DNA from: Ophiobolus disseminans
Taxonomy: Eukaryota; Ascomycota; Dothideomycetes; Pleosporales; Phaeosphaeriaceae
Reading direction: 5' to 3'
Assembly (NCBI GenBank): GCA_010093685.1
Contig: MU006231.1
Span: 1-64,000 of the forward strand
DNA length: 64,000 nt
Below the pieces are notes generated by a model. The model saw nothing but the letters and a program-made list of their open reading frames with translations. It was not told the origin of the DNA and did no database searches. Of the stretch, positions 44,790 to 56,568 are shown piece after piece. Numbering within the stretch: the first letter of the stretch is position 1; every line of letters begins with the position of its first letter. Both the position numbers and the translations under genes were made by a program.

Positions 44790-47700
44790 GCGATGACACC
44801 ATGCGCGTAAGCTGCAGGCAGATGGTCATCTGGCACGCAGGTACCGCGCGATTGGCCTGCTCTTGGATAATGCACGCAGCAACCTCTTCGGTATAGCATA
44901 GTCCGTTGGATGGCTGAGAAGGGCGTGGCGGTCCCCACGGTTCCAGATAAGGAAAATTGTAGAAATGGAATTATATTGCTCCAGAAGCGTTGCAGCATGA
45001 CGGTGCTGTGTTTTTGCTTTTGCCGTGTGTAGCGGCGGGCGGATGGTAAGCCACTGACGACGCGCCATGTATGGTGATTTGTTTGGATGTTTGGATGCAT
45101 CTGACATGTTGCTGTTCGCTACACCTTGACGCTTTCGAGACTTACCCCACCTCCACACAAGTAACAAAGTCCAGCCCTCACACCACACAGGAACAACACT
45201 CCAGCCTTACAGCGTCTAATATCCAGCGCATCAAGCCCATAATTCCACATCTCCTTTTGGGCCAGCCATCCCAGCACAACCCTCCGCCCTACCCGCGCAC
45301 ATCCAAGGCCCACTGCCACATGACTTCGTCAGCCTTGTCATGTACCCCACCCAGCCCGAAAAATTCGCATCGTGAAATAAGAGTCATTGATAGCAAACCC
45401 TGCTCCATCGCGGAAAAAACCCCAAGCATCGGTGCGGCCCGCCTTGGGCTCGACCACCACGGCATATCATGGAAGAAGCGGTAAGCAACAAACGTGCTCG
45501 TGGATGGGATCCACTTAGTCTACACACGCAATCGACACAAGTACATAACAACATGTTTGGAACGCAGTCTGGCACATTGGTAAAGTGGAGTAGGTAATGC
45601 TTTACTGGTGAGTATGTAGCGGATGACACAAACCTGCAAAGACCTGGACTGTGGCAAGTATCGCAGGAGGAGAGGTGCATAGGCGACATGGGTGGGCGGA
45701 TGGGATAAGGGGAATTGGGTAAGATCGGCGGAAGATCTGCTTTGGAAGCGTGTCTGGATTCGCGGAGGATTTAGTTGGGGAGGTGCGTTGGGATGAGATG
45801 GGTGTGTGGTGAGGGGCTGTTGAGGGAAGACTTGCGTTGTAGTATAGGTGCTTCTCGATGTTGAAGTACTGTTGCATTCAGTCTGCAGATTGATTTGGGA
45901 GTTCTGCTGTTATCTATGATGTGCCTGTTTGATATATTGTATTTGTGTGTATGGCGCCCAGGTGGTGTGCTGGCTGTCGTAACGGCCGCGGGTACATCAG
46001 ATAACCCTTAAATGTACCCGCTTCCCGGGCCCAGGTACTCGAAGCACTTACACGTGCGTAGCGGTGCGGTAGCTAACTTCGTTACTGCGTAGCTCGATGG
46101 TAGACTGGGCAGCAGGGCATATAGTGGGGATTGGGCGTCTGCGGACACCTCTCAAAAGGGACAGAGGGCGGGTGTCGCGCCGGCAGAGGGGAATGAAGTG
46201 GAAAGACGATACAGATGGACACATGTGCTAGGCGTTGTAAGTAGAGGCTCGGGTAGAGGAGGGTTGACGTTTCCAATGTTGGAAGACATGGCGCGATCTG
46301 GAAATGACACCTGCGCAGCCCTCAACATCCCCAACAATTCCCAAAGAAACGGTGAATTGCAACAACCATCCAGGCTTGAGGAACGAGTACCGGCGCTCTA
46401 ACACCGAAAGTGCAGCTGAAAGGTGCTTCATGGTGCGAAAGCGGATCCGCCCCACCAACGACGCATTCAGCTGAATCAACAACAGCTGACGTGGAAGCGG
46501 ATCCCAAAATGAGTCGAGAAGAGTTCCAGATCCAGATCGGAACTGCATGGCCGAGCAGAATCTCAGCCTGGTCGCCCGCTCACAAAGAGCGGAGATCAAC
46601 ACGCATGAGGGGTGCGAGCATCCGAGCAAATCCAAGGGCGGCCGTATCCGGGCAGTAACGTGGCCACCTCTCAATTGTCGCGCAAATACCAAGCAACAGG
46701 CAACTACCGATGTCAGATTCGTGCTATGTCATTGTACAAGTGTATGGGAAGCCGCATCGAAGGTTCATGGGATGATTACTTGGAATGCTTGTGGTCGGCT
46801 TCTCGCGCGTTCTTATGCTCCAACCGGATCGCACGAGCATGGTACATATCGCCATGGATGCCCTTGTCTGCTCATGTTCTCGACTCTGGACGACAAGCTG
46901 CGTAATATGCAGATGCATGACACGCAGAATAGAAGACTCAGCCGGAGCAATGTCGTCACGGATAAATATGAGGCAGCAGAGTGAAGCGGCTACCGGCGTT
47001 GTTCCTGCTTCAAGTTGCACGAACCGTTTGACGGTCCATGATCGATAACAGATTGGACTTTTGAATAAGGATCGAGACTTGCATCCCTTCGCAATCCGGG
47101 AATACAGCAAGGCAGGCCGGCGAGATTGTCAGGTACTGGGCGCGGCTCGTCTCTTGTCATCAGCAGCCATGACGATGGAGCACGATCCCGGGTGATATTC
47201 CGGCTCGCATCCGCCGATTCGATGACATTCAACGCAACGGCGCCGCTCTGGCAGTGCACCCGCTCTTCCGACAAAGCCTCGGATCAGACGCGCAATGCCA
47301 ATCAGGAACCACCGAGCCAATACAACAGAAACTGCCAGCATAGGCGCACTCGATAACCTTTCAGACGAAAGCTAACGGCGTGACACTGTGACTAAATCAA
47401 CGCAGCGAAGAGCGGTGGCTGTTTCCCCTCATCGTGCGGTGGCCAGCTCAGACGTGCAGTAGAGATATTGACGTGCGTCGGTCTTGTGTGCGTTGAGGGC
47501 GACTTGGGACGAGTTAACAAACGACAGCGCATCTTCCCTGCAACATGCTAAATCTAAACGGTCCACGTTTTTGGCGGCGTGCGCCTTAGCATGCAGAATT
47601 GCAATGGCGTGGAGTGGGGACATCCGGGCTTGCTGATGCAGCTGGCGTGACAGGGGGCCCTGGGGCTTGCGGTGGCTGTCTTCCACGCTGGTAGTATGGG

Positions 47701-47858
47701 GTGAATGGCGTCTCGGCATGGGTCTCACGACCATTATTACTACTGGTACCTAGCCTGTCCAGGTTTTACATACTCCGTCATTTCAGCTTCCGTACTTATA
47801 TCGAACATTCCAATTTTAACGATTTCAACGATTTCGAAGACTCACACACATACTCAAC
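44790..47858. other. 3.1-kb gene-poor stretch
   Basis: No gene is recognised. Frames of up to 154 codons exist on both strands (for example 46228-46692 minus and 46547-46984 plus), but they overlap each other, use no clear domain and mostly start at non-ATG codons. No tRNA, repeat family or transposon motif was seen. It may contain UTRs, a non-coding RNA or lineage-specific genes. Confidence 0.4.
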
Positions 47859-48357
47859 ATGGCGAACAACACTCGATACTACTATTCGCTACCAACCGAA
47901 GCACCTGCACGATCAAGATCAGGCAGTCGCCGCCCACCTCTAACACCATCAACCGTATCTTCGCCATGCGTCACGACACTCGTCTCTCTACCTCGCCGAG
48001 ACTCTGCTGGCTCTTCTTCCGGGAGTCCAACTAAAGCACATGCTCTCCTCGCAAAGGTCGTCTCATCACCCACCACACCACGGGGCGAAATCCCATCCAA
48101 CCCAGCGCCCTCTCCGACAGATTCGAGGACCAGCACCTACCATTCGAGCCCGACCTATTCTCCCGAGAGGCCAGCTGTATGGAGAAGTGAGAGTGATCGG
48201 TACGTCGGACAGTACAGGCAGCAAGGTAAGCACGCTTCACTATCAGCAAGGCTAGCCTATCAGTTGCTGACCTCATTCAGATGGTTACATCTCGTTCCCA
48301 GACTTTGAGAACTTCTGCCATGATCAGCACCGGGAACACACGGCTGTCAAGACTTGA
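47859..48357 (+). CDS. Hypothetical Ser/Pro-rich protein (147 aa)
   Basis: Two exons (47859-48225, 48281-48357) encode 147 residues. The first about 120 are rich in Ser, Pro, Thr and Arg and look disordered (STVSSPCVTTLVSLPRRDSA, TYHSSPTYSPERPAVW). Splicing the 55-nt intron (GTAAGC...ATTCAG) replaces a random tail by DGYISFPDFENFCHDQHREH, an aromatic, structured-looking end. This supports the intron and the gene. There is no signal peptide or membrane segment. I recognise no family; it may be a short adaptor or regulatory protein. Confidence 0.6.
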
Positions 48358-49444
48358 TTTGGAAATCGTGTGAAGGATACGAAATGACTCGAGGGAGTCG
48401 ATTCAAATCAATCTGATCGGAACACGAAAGATCAATCTACCAACAAATCGTCACTCAACTCGACCAAGAGATCGTGGCATGCCATTCGCAGGAAAGCGAC
48501 AAGCCGCAACTATCCTGATGGGCCGAGCCATAGTCTCAAGACACGATGTCCCACGCCATAATCAAGGCATGGCTGCACTATCTCCCACGTCGTACGGACC
48601 ACGGAGGCAATGCGACGTCTTACTTCTGACAGTACGTCATGACCATGCGACGTTGAGGTGCAGGGCGGGAGAAGCAAGCTGCGTGGGGGCCAGCCCGCGG
48701 GTTGCAGCACAGCCACTCAGCAGCGGCTGTGGCCACGTTATGAGACCAATGTAGCTGGTGGCGGCGAAGTTAGTCGGTCAGCTGGGGAGAGGAGTCGGTT
48801 GGGGCGTGCTGTACAGCTCGTCTGTGGCTGGGTGTCGGTGTGCACATGTGTCACTCGTCGAGGCTGGAGGGTGTATATAGACCATTGGGATATAGCAACC
48901 ATAAGCAATGGTACCTGCTAAGATGCCATCGTAAACCTTCTTGTTCTTGGCCGAGTGCTTTGTTGTGACGGGGCGAAGATGCTTGAATTTGCCTACGAAT
49001 AGTTTGAGAGATCAACTACGTGAACAGCAGTGAACTGAAGGTGCATGTGAGGTGTTGTAAAGGACTCAGTGCCAGGCCTATTCCAAAGATGTACATAGTG
49101 CTGCAAGGTCTTTGCCAGTGCCGTGTCGAGAGTCTCCAGTCTTGAAGTGGACGGCTGACTGTAGACGCGACCTTCTCATTCGATGGTATGCGCAGCAGCC
49201 ACCTTCAGTCGGGGACACCTCTTGACCCAAAGGTAGAGCTCCCTGTTACAAAGGCCAGATCATGACTTGTTCGAGAGTCGAAACGAGGGTTCTGCTGACT
49301 TCATTTTCGTCACGTGCTGAAGTTGATGCTTGGCGTTGGTCCTAGCGCACCCACAAGCGAGCTTTCGAATATTGCTCTGAGTGCGACACTTCGTAGAAAC
49401 GACACACCACACGCCTCGACGCCCAACACACCAGAGTCGCAATC
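48358..49444. other. Upstream spacer of the ribosomal protein gene
   Basis: This 1.1-kb stretch contains the promoter of the ribosomal protein gene. No further gene was recognised among short frames on both strands. Confidence 0.4.
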
Positions 49445-50377
49445 ATGGCTGTCGGCAAGAACAAGCGTCTCTCAAAGGGAAAGAAGGGTCTCAAGAAGAA
49501 GACCGACACCTTCGCGAAGAAGGATTGGTACAACGTCAAGGCCCCGGGAACCTTCGCCGTCCGAGAGTAAGATTTCCGCAGCAGCATGCGCCCTTTCAAT
49601 GCACGCAGTACTGATATCCCTCCCCTCGCAGTGTCGGCAAGACCCTCGTCAACCGCACCACCGGTCTGAAGAACGCAAACGACGCCCTCAAGGGCCGGAT
49701 ATTCGAGGTCTCGCTCGCCGATCTGCAGAAGGATGAGGACCACGCGTTCCGCAAGGTCAAGCTCCGCGTCGACGAGGTCCAGGGCAAGAACTGCCTGACC
49801 AACTTCCACGGCCTCGACTTCACTTCGGACAAGCTGCGCTCGCTCGTCCGCAAGTGGCAAACCCTCATCGAGGCCAACGTCGTTGTCAAGACCACCGACG
49901 ACTACCTGCTCCGCCTCTTCGCCATTGCCTTCACCAAGCGACGACCAAACCAGATCAAGAAGACCACATACGCTGCTTCGTCGCAAATCAGGGCCATCCG
50001 CAAGAAGATGGTTGAGATCATGACCCGCGACGCCAGCTCGTGCACCCTCGCCCAGCTCACCCAGAAGCTGATCCCCGAGGTCATCGGCCGTGACATCGAG
50101 AAGGCCACCCAGGGCATCTACCCTCTCCAAAACGTATGTGCACACGGGATAATGGAAGTGGGGGAACAGGGCTAACATGGCACAGGTCCACGTCCGAAAG
50201 GTGAAGCTCCTCAAGGCACCCAAGTTCGATCTCGGTGCTCTCCTCGGTCTCCACGGCGAGTCAAACGCGGATGACTCTGGCCAGAAGGTATGCTTACCTG
50301 CCAGCAGATTCACATCCCAGACTAACAACATCCAGGTCGAGCGTGAGTTCAAGGAGACCGTCCTTGCTGAGGTGTAA
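49445..50377 (+). CDS. RPS1: 40S ribosomal protein S1 (eS1, S3a family)
   Basis: Four exons (49445-49566, 49632-50133, 50186-50287, 50336-50377) encode 255 residues, the same length as yeast Rps1. The sequence begins [19 protein letters not shown] and contains [22 protein letters not shown] and [16 protein letters not shown], then [18 protein letters not shown], all typical of eS1. It ends [12 protein letters not shown]. Introns are 65, 52 and 48 nt. Protein eS1 lies on the platform of the small subunit near the mRNA exit site. The antisense strand has a 336-codon open frame, which is only a shadow of this codon usage. Confidence 0.97.
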
Positions 50378-51340
50378 ACGATCTTGGTTGATTAGGCATG
50401 GGGTTTCTGGGTCTTTCAACTTCTTCGGCATGATATGGGCATACCAAAAGGTGTTATGTTTGCAAATGAAAGGATGAACATAACCCTCGAATGCAATCCC
50501 GCGGCAGTGACGGGCTACCACATCATCTACATCTGGTGTTCATGCGGAGCGGGAAAAGTACGATCATGGAAATGACATTGAAGACACATCTACGTCCCAC
50601 GTTGCAAGGTGTCGCTATGCTATGTGTGGTGGTGACCAGGAGCACAAGCTGCGCAGTATCACAGCCACCTTTGTGATGTACGATCCTTACTACCGCTTCT
50701 CTGCGCTCCAACGTTGGTCCACAGTCTCCTAGCCCACGATCGAAGTGCTCTACGGTACATCACCTTCCATTTAAACCCACTCTTTACGACTTATGCCACT
50801 GAATCACGGATACGCCTCTATCCCTACCACCCTTTTCCCTTCTTTGATGCAAAGCGTATGACCTCGACGAGTCAACACCCACATCGCCGACCCATCCACG
50901 GCGTTTCTTGCGGTGTGATCCGGGGAATTCATTAAACGTCCGCATCTTTACTCCGACTCGGCTGTGTCTTCCGACTCGACGACAGCGGCGCCGATATGCA
51001 CATGCACATGTACATGCACCGTGGTTCACGAGTCGGCGGCGTCGCGTGGATGGGGAGGATGTTCCGGGTGGTGATGGGCGGGCTCACCGCTAGTTTGACG
51101 AAGTCATGGCGCTTGGGGGGGAATTGGGGAGGGGATGTGGGAGGGAGGTAGGACGCAAGTGCTAGGGATGAGGAGGGATTGTAGTGTTCTAGTTCTGTCT
51201 GTGGAAGAGTGTCGGTGTTATTTTGTGAATTGGTAGCATGAGATCGAGATGTAGATTTCGTCCCGGTATATCCGCTTCACACCACCCCCATCTAATCTAC
51301 CACTCTGTCCCCATCTCGTGATCCCCTCCCCATCCCATCC
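50378..51340. other. Convergent 3' spacer
   Basis: This lies between the ends of the ribosomal protein gene (plus) and the P450-like gene (minus). Around 50950-51040 an 8-bp inverted pair (CCGACTCG ... CGAGTCGG) brackets an alternating CA/TG stretch. No gene was recognised. Confidence 0.4.
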
Positions 51341-53399
51341 CTACCTCCTAAAAACATCCCTCTTCGGTAATCCCTCCCTCCTCCTGATCCTGACTCTGAC
51401 ATCACCCTTGGGTACCCTAACAAAGCTGCCCTCCACCGCCTTCGGAAGCACCCACTTCGTGTCCTTTTTCTCTTTATCGCGTCGCTCTTTATCTTGACTG
51501 CTCTTTGCGGCTTTCTCTTCTCCTGTTAGCGTGGCTGCACCAATGGATACTTCCTCGCGCGCTTCTTGCATGTGTTCAAAGAAGCTTTTCTTGGGCGCTG
51601 GGCTGATTTCCCACATTTGGAGGATGCCTGCGACAATTGATATGACGAGAGAAGTCTTGTACGGCTCTGTTTTGTCGTTGGGGGAGGTAATTGAGGACGG
51701 GGGTGAGGCTTGGGAGATGAAGCGGTCGGGCCTGAAAGTTGCCGGGTCCGGGAAGATTGTGGGTGAGGAGTTGATGAGGGACTGCGAGAGGCCGATGTCA
51801 ATGTAGGAACCGACTTCAATTTCCCAGAGGTCTTGCTCATTGGATCGGACGCTGGGTTCCTGAATGGTGAAGGGTTTCGTGACTTGGTAGGTGGCCATGG
51901 GAGTGCCATACAGACGGCGGGCTTCGTTGATGCAGGAGCGCAGGTACGGGAAGGCGTTAGGTTTGATACCGTCGGGACTAGAGGTAAACGCGATCGCTGG
52001 TGGCGAAGGGAAGGCAGGGTGGATTGAGGGTGGTTGGTAGGCCTGTGCCCATTGCGTGGTTTCTTGCTTAATTATCTCGAGTGGTGTTGTACTCTGATCT
52101 TTTATCTCTGACGTTGAAGATGATGAAGCGACTTGCGTGAGCGTCCAGAAGACAAGCGGGACGACTTCTGCTACGATCTCATGAATAACCTGCAGAGCAA
52201 TAGCTGCCCTTGCGGCCATGGCTAGGTCATGCTGTGTGAAGAGATCGTTGAGTTTCGCAATAGGTGTAAGCACATCTGCATCTGTCTCCTCTCCACTCAC
52301 GCTCTCGTCATCATCAAGAACTCGCCTCACTGGTGGGTCCGTCAGTTCTCTGAAAAGGTTGCTCAAGTTCTGTATCAGCCGCTTTTGAGCCAGAGCAGCT
52401 CCCGGAAGGCCTTGTATTGGAGACAATCGCGGCAGACCGAGTGCAAGCGCCCAATACCGTTGATTGAAGCTGGTCAGATCGGTGGCTAGTAGCTGATAAG
52501 ATTCGGTGACCTGGGCGCCTAACAACGGCGCTAGACTTGCGTTGCAGCAGAACTCATTGATCAGAGCGAAGAAGTTGCACTCCGCCTCTGTAGTACCATC
52601 GGTGAGCTCGACGTCGGCCACACGCTCCCATTGCATCTGGTCCACGATCGAGGAGTTGAATGTGATGAAGTCGGGCAGGGTTTCCGATAGGATGTTTATT
52701 GTGGCTGACGTGAGGTGTTGCGTTGCTTCTTTGTAGACCTCAGCCCTGATCGAATCATCGATGGTCTTCTCGAGCTCGAAAAATCGGTCCGTCGTCTTGC
52801 TTGGAGTGCTGTACGCGTAGGACATTGTTGCCCATTTGCTGCTTCTTGGTACTTGCAAAGAGCTCGCATTCTTGAAGACCTGGGTCAATAATGAATCATC
52901 CTTTGATGTTTCAGTCAAGACCACGTAGTGTTTCGCCCCAAAAGCGTTGTATGCAACAATGCTGTCGATCGTAGAGTCGCTTCACAATCGTCAGCTCGAC
53001 ATCATGTGATCATAGTCAAGCAACTCACCGAACGCCCTTCAGCCATTTTTCGCCACCAAGGGTGATGCTCCAGAAATGGCGGAAACCCGGGATCCAATAT
53101 GGCAACGATTGTACCCTCCTCTTCCTTCCATTGTCGGCCTTGCTCGCATTTCCTGATCCGGATAGCAACCTCGTAGGTAAAAGTAGGAAGACTGTTGCAA
53201 GCACAATTTGAGGCAGTAGATCGGTCCACGAGAAGTCTTCTGGTACATATGCTCTGAGCGTCTTTCCGAATCCGAGAAAGTATGCAGCAACCGTCAGGAA
53301 CGGACTAAGTAGTAGCACATAGCAAAGGGGCAGGAAGAGCACCCTTATGAGTGCATTGGAGGCGTACACGCCGAGAAAGAGGGTCCTGAGGGAACCCAT
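51341..53399 (-). CDS. Cytochrome P450-like protein lacking the heme-ligand loop
   Basis: Two exons (53399-53029, 52979-51341) encode 669 residues. Two or three hydrophobic N-terminal helices are followed by a P450-like fold. The K-helix ExxR motif is present (NEARRLYGT) and the PERF-type segment reads DPATFRPDRF. The expected FxxGxxxCxG loop with the heme-binding Cys is absent. About 19 residues after DRF the sequence goes directly to TSLVISIVAGILQMWEISPA, which resembles helix L that normally follows the Cys. A charged tail ends in repeated Arg. The intron is 49 nt. With no thiolate ligand the protein is probably not a monooxygenase; it may have a non-catalytic or regulatory role. It is divergent from the ITPase gene. 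Confidence 0.72.
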
Positions 53400-54180
53400 G
53401 ATTACTGTTGGTGCACCACACGTCCTTTGAGTTGTTGACTAAAGTTTAGTCCTGGAGGACAGACAGGAGGAGTCCTGTGGAATAAGTGCGACGCCGGTGA
53501 AGCTTGAGCCTCAGTCGATCAAATGATGTGGGGTTCCTCAAGCCATAAGGCTGTATAGTAGCTTCGCGATGCCCGGTACGCCAAAGATCGACAAGAACGA
53601 ATGAGGATGTTTGTTTGCTGGTAGTCGTGGATGACAAACTCAGCTACAACGACTTTCTCTGAGGTGGAAGGGCGCTAGACACTCAACGCAGTTTAGTCCT
53701 TCGCTTGCGCCCCAAGATAGCGTCGCGCCTTCCCTGTTCCAGAGCGACGGTGAATTTTGTAGGCTGGACTTAGCCCTTTGGTGTCTCGGCGGACGGCATG
53801 CAAAGAGCCCTCTTTCTTGTCAATGTAACTTCGACCCTGTGTCTGCAACCATTTGAGGTATGTGAACCCTGCGATGTCACGAGGGAGCACAATTCCGCTG
53901 CAAGAGTCACATACAACCCGCTTACACAACCGCAGATTATCAAGAACGCGGAAAGTTAATCGTTGAAGGGAATATATCACTCCCTTGGAACACTCATCGG
54001 CACATTAAGAAAACCAAAACCAGAACCAAGACGGAGACCAACACAACGCTCTACAAAGCTCACGTGCCACTATCAGTCCAGCTCACCTGCAAATCCAAAT
54101 CTCCCAAACACAGGCTCACAAAGAAAACCCCAAATTCCCCTTAATTTCTCATTCCCCCGAGCAACTCATCACAACACACC
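53400..54180. promoter_or_regulatory. Divergent promoter region, P450-like / ITPase
   Basis: This 781-bp spacer separates two start codons on opposite strands. No defined factor site, repeat or extra gene was identified. Confidence 0.4.
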
Positions 54181-54996
54181 ATGTCCTACCCCCTACCAAC
54201 CCACCTAAACTTCATCACCGGCAACAAGAACAAACTCGCCGAAGTCCAAGCCATCCTCGCGGGCGTAATCGAGCTACGCAACCAAAACATCGACTTGGTC
54301 GAAATCCAAGGGACCGTGGAGGAAGTCACGACTGACAAGGCGAGGCGGGCGGCTGAAGCTGTACGTTTCACAAGTCTCCATTTAATGATGTCGGAGTAGT
54401 TTTGTGTTTGTATTGTATTGTGCTAATTTGTGACATTGATAGATCAACGGTCCCGTCCTAGTAGAAGATACATGTCTGTGCTTTAAAGCGATGAACGATT
54501 TGCCCGGGCCGTATATGTACGTTTCTCTCCATGCTTTCATTATTCCCAAATTCACAAACCTTCCTTCGAACACTAAGCCTCGTCATCCCATCCTTCCACA
54601 TATCTAACCCAATCCCAGCAAATGGTTCATGCTCGCCCTCGGCGCATCACAAATGCACAAACTCCTCGCGGGCTTCGACGACAAATCCGCCCAAGCAGTG
54701 TGCACGTTTGCGTACTGCGCGGGGCCGGGGCACGACCCGGTATTGTTCCAGGGACGCACGGATGGGAGGCTTGTGGAGAGTAGGGGGAGTACTGTGTTTG
54801 GTGAGTTAGCGAGCGTGCATTAGATGAGAAATGACTGAGAAGGGGTTGCTAATGATGTGTAGGCTGGGATTCGTGTTTCGAGTACGAGGGCCAGACGTAT
54901 GCGGAAATGGACAAGAGCGAGAAGAACAAGATTAGTCATCGGGGCAAGGCGTTGGAGAAATTGAAGGAGTGGTTGGCGAAGGAAGTGGATGCTTGA
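54181..54996 (+). CDS. HAM1: Inosine triphosphate pyrophosphatase
   Basis: Four exons (54181-54360, 54443-54516, 54619-54800, 54863-54996) encode 189 residues. The N-terminus has [12 protein letters not shown], the nucleotide-binding signature of the Ham1/ITPA family. [20 protein letters not shown] follows, then KWFM and [10 protein letters not shown]. The enzyme hydrolyses ITP, dITP and XTP to monophosphates and pyrophosphate, keeping deaminated purines out of nucleic acids. Introns are 82, 102 and 62 nt; donors are GTACGT or GTGAGT. Its stop lies only 95 bp from the stop of the convergent FAP7 gene. Confidence 0.95.
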
Positions 54997-55091
54997 GCAC
55001 TGGGGGAGGAATAGGCAGATATAACTCACCACTGAATCCAAGCTTTGCAAATGCATCACCACCATCTTGAACCTTATTCCATTCCTCCCTT

Positions 55092-55717
55092 TCAATCTTC
55101 CTCCTCCTCCCCACCCCCAGCATTATCCCTCCTCCACCCCTCAACCCACCCCTCCACCCTCTCCAGATTGCCCTCCACATCCTCATTACTCTCGCTCCTC
55201 AACTCCACCACAATCTCCTCCTTATAAGCCTCCCGCGCCTCATCGAGCAAGACCTGCATAATCTCGCTATCCATATTCTCCTCCAGCTTCTTGCCCTTGT
55301 ACCCGCGCGCCGTGAGGCGGTCGTACAGGATGGTCGAGTCGCAGCGCAGCACGATGACGAGGTCGATCCAGCGCTCCGGGAAGAGGTCGCATGCGTGCCA
55401 GTCGAGGATGTAGCCGCCGGTGGAGTGCAGGGGGAGGGATTCGAGGTGGTCGAGGAGCTGGGGGTGGGGGGTTAGTATGGTGTGGTATGTGGGTAATTTG
55501 TTTGCGCGTGGAGTGTGGGAGCGGTGCGTACCTTGTCTTCGTCTACTATCCAGCTTCCCGTCTCCTCGTCTTTGCCCTCGTGGAAGCCCTCATCCTTGAC
55601 GATCTGGTTTACGGATATGTGCTGGAATCCTGTCGCTCTGGCCAATTGCTCTGCGTGTGTCGTCTTGCCTACGCCAGGTGTGCCAGTGATGACGATGTTC
55701 GGGTTCTTGCGCGCCAT
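55092..55717 (-). CDS. FAP7: Adenylate kinase isoenzyme 6 / FAP7
   Basis: Two exons (55717-55532, 55457-55092) encode 183 residues. The Walker A loop is GTPGVGKTT near the N-terminus. ISVNQIVKDEGFHEG is the nucleotide-monophosphate-binding region, and GGYILDWHACDLFPERWIDL and RCDSTILYDRLTARGYKGKK complete the AK6 fold. The tail is acidic. Fap7 is an essential nuclear ATPase needed for the final 20S-to-18S rRNA cleavage, working with uS11. The start is ATG 55717; in-frame sequence further upstream has only a TTG. The intron is 74 nt. It converges with HAM1. Confidence 0.94.
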
Positions 55718-56568
55718 AGTGTGTTCGAGGCGTGTGGGTTGTCGCAAGTAGGAATACTCGCTGATCCGAGGGCCGGAGACGTCTATATTGTATGCGACGG
55801 GTCTGAGGTTGAGATAGACGCAATTGAAGTGTATAGAGAGTATGTATTGGGTGTAAGTTCAGATTGCGTCTTGCATGTCTGTGGCTCAAAAAGTTGTCGC
55901 GCGCGCTCCTCGAAATTTCCCAGGCCGAGGTTCACCCGTATGGACCCCGCTACGAAATACCCCGCGCTAGTGATAATGTGAAAGCTCTCAACATCTTGGT
56001 CGTCAGACTGGGTTCAAAGGAATGAGCACGGTTGCATCAATCCTGGAATTAGTGAAGCGAACTGTGTCGGCGTTGCGCTGGTTGATGAGCACAACTCACC
56101 AGCCATCCTAGTACATTCATCAAAGTGACTATGAAGCACACGAACATTGTGAATTCATCTAAGATTTTGACAACTTTTCTTTACCATGATAAGAGACTAC
56201 CGTCACCATTCTCTTATTGAAACAGTGACCGCCGATGAAAGAGCAAAACTCCCCCAATTTGACGCCAAACATGCTAGTGATCGTGTTCACGTCAGAAGAT
56301 GTGTCAGAGAAGAGGACGAGCAGGAGTTGACACTGAAGTGGTTCATCCCTTCAATGCACCGTGCTGGACATGTATCTCCGGCTCTTCCAATGCAGTATTA
56401 CGTATATGAGAGGTGTGAAGGTGGTAGACAGGGTATTGGTGTAGAGACCAGGCTATGACCCGATACAGCGGTATAGCCACCAAAATGCGTTCTGATGCCG
56501 GCATCTAGATTGGAAGAACGAGACCAATATCCTCAAGACAAGGAAACCGTATCCATGACATGAACCAT
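55718..56568. other. Intergenic; no gene recognised
   Basis: This contains the FAP7 promoter and the NAP1 3' flank. A 90-codon frame at 56186-56458 has no recognisable domain. Confidence 0.4.

Noticed and set aside
49342..50352. 336-codon open frame on the minus strand
   Set aside because: It is antisense to ribosomal protein S1 across its introns and shows no domain, so it is a codon-usage shadow.
50950..51040. Hairpin with an alternating CA/TG loop as a terminator or RNA element
   Set aside because: The stem is only 8 bp with a long loop, and fungal genes do not need such terminators.
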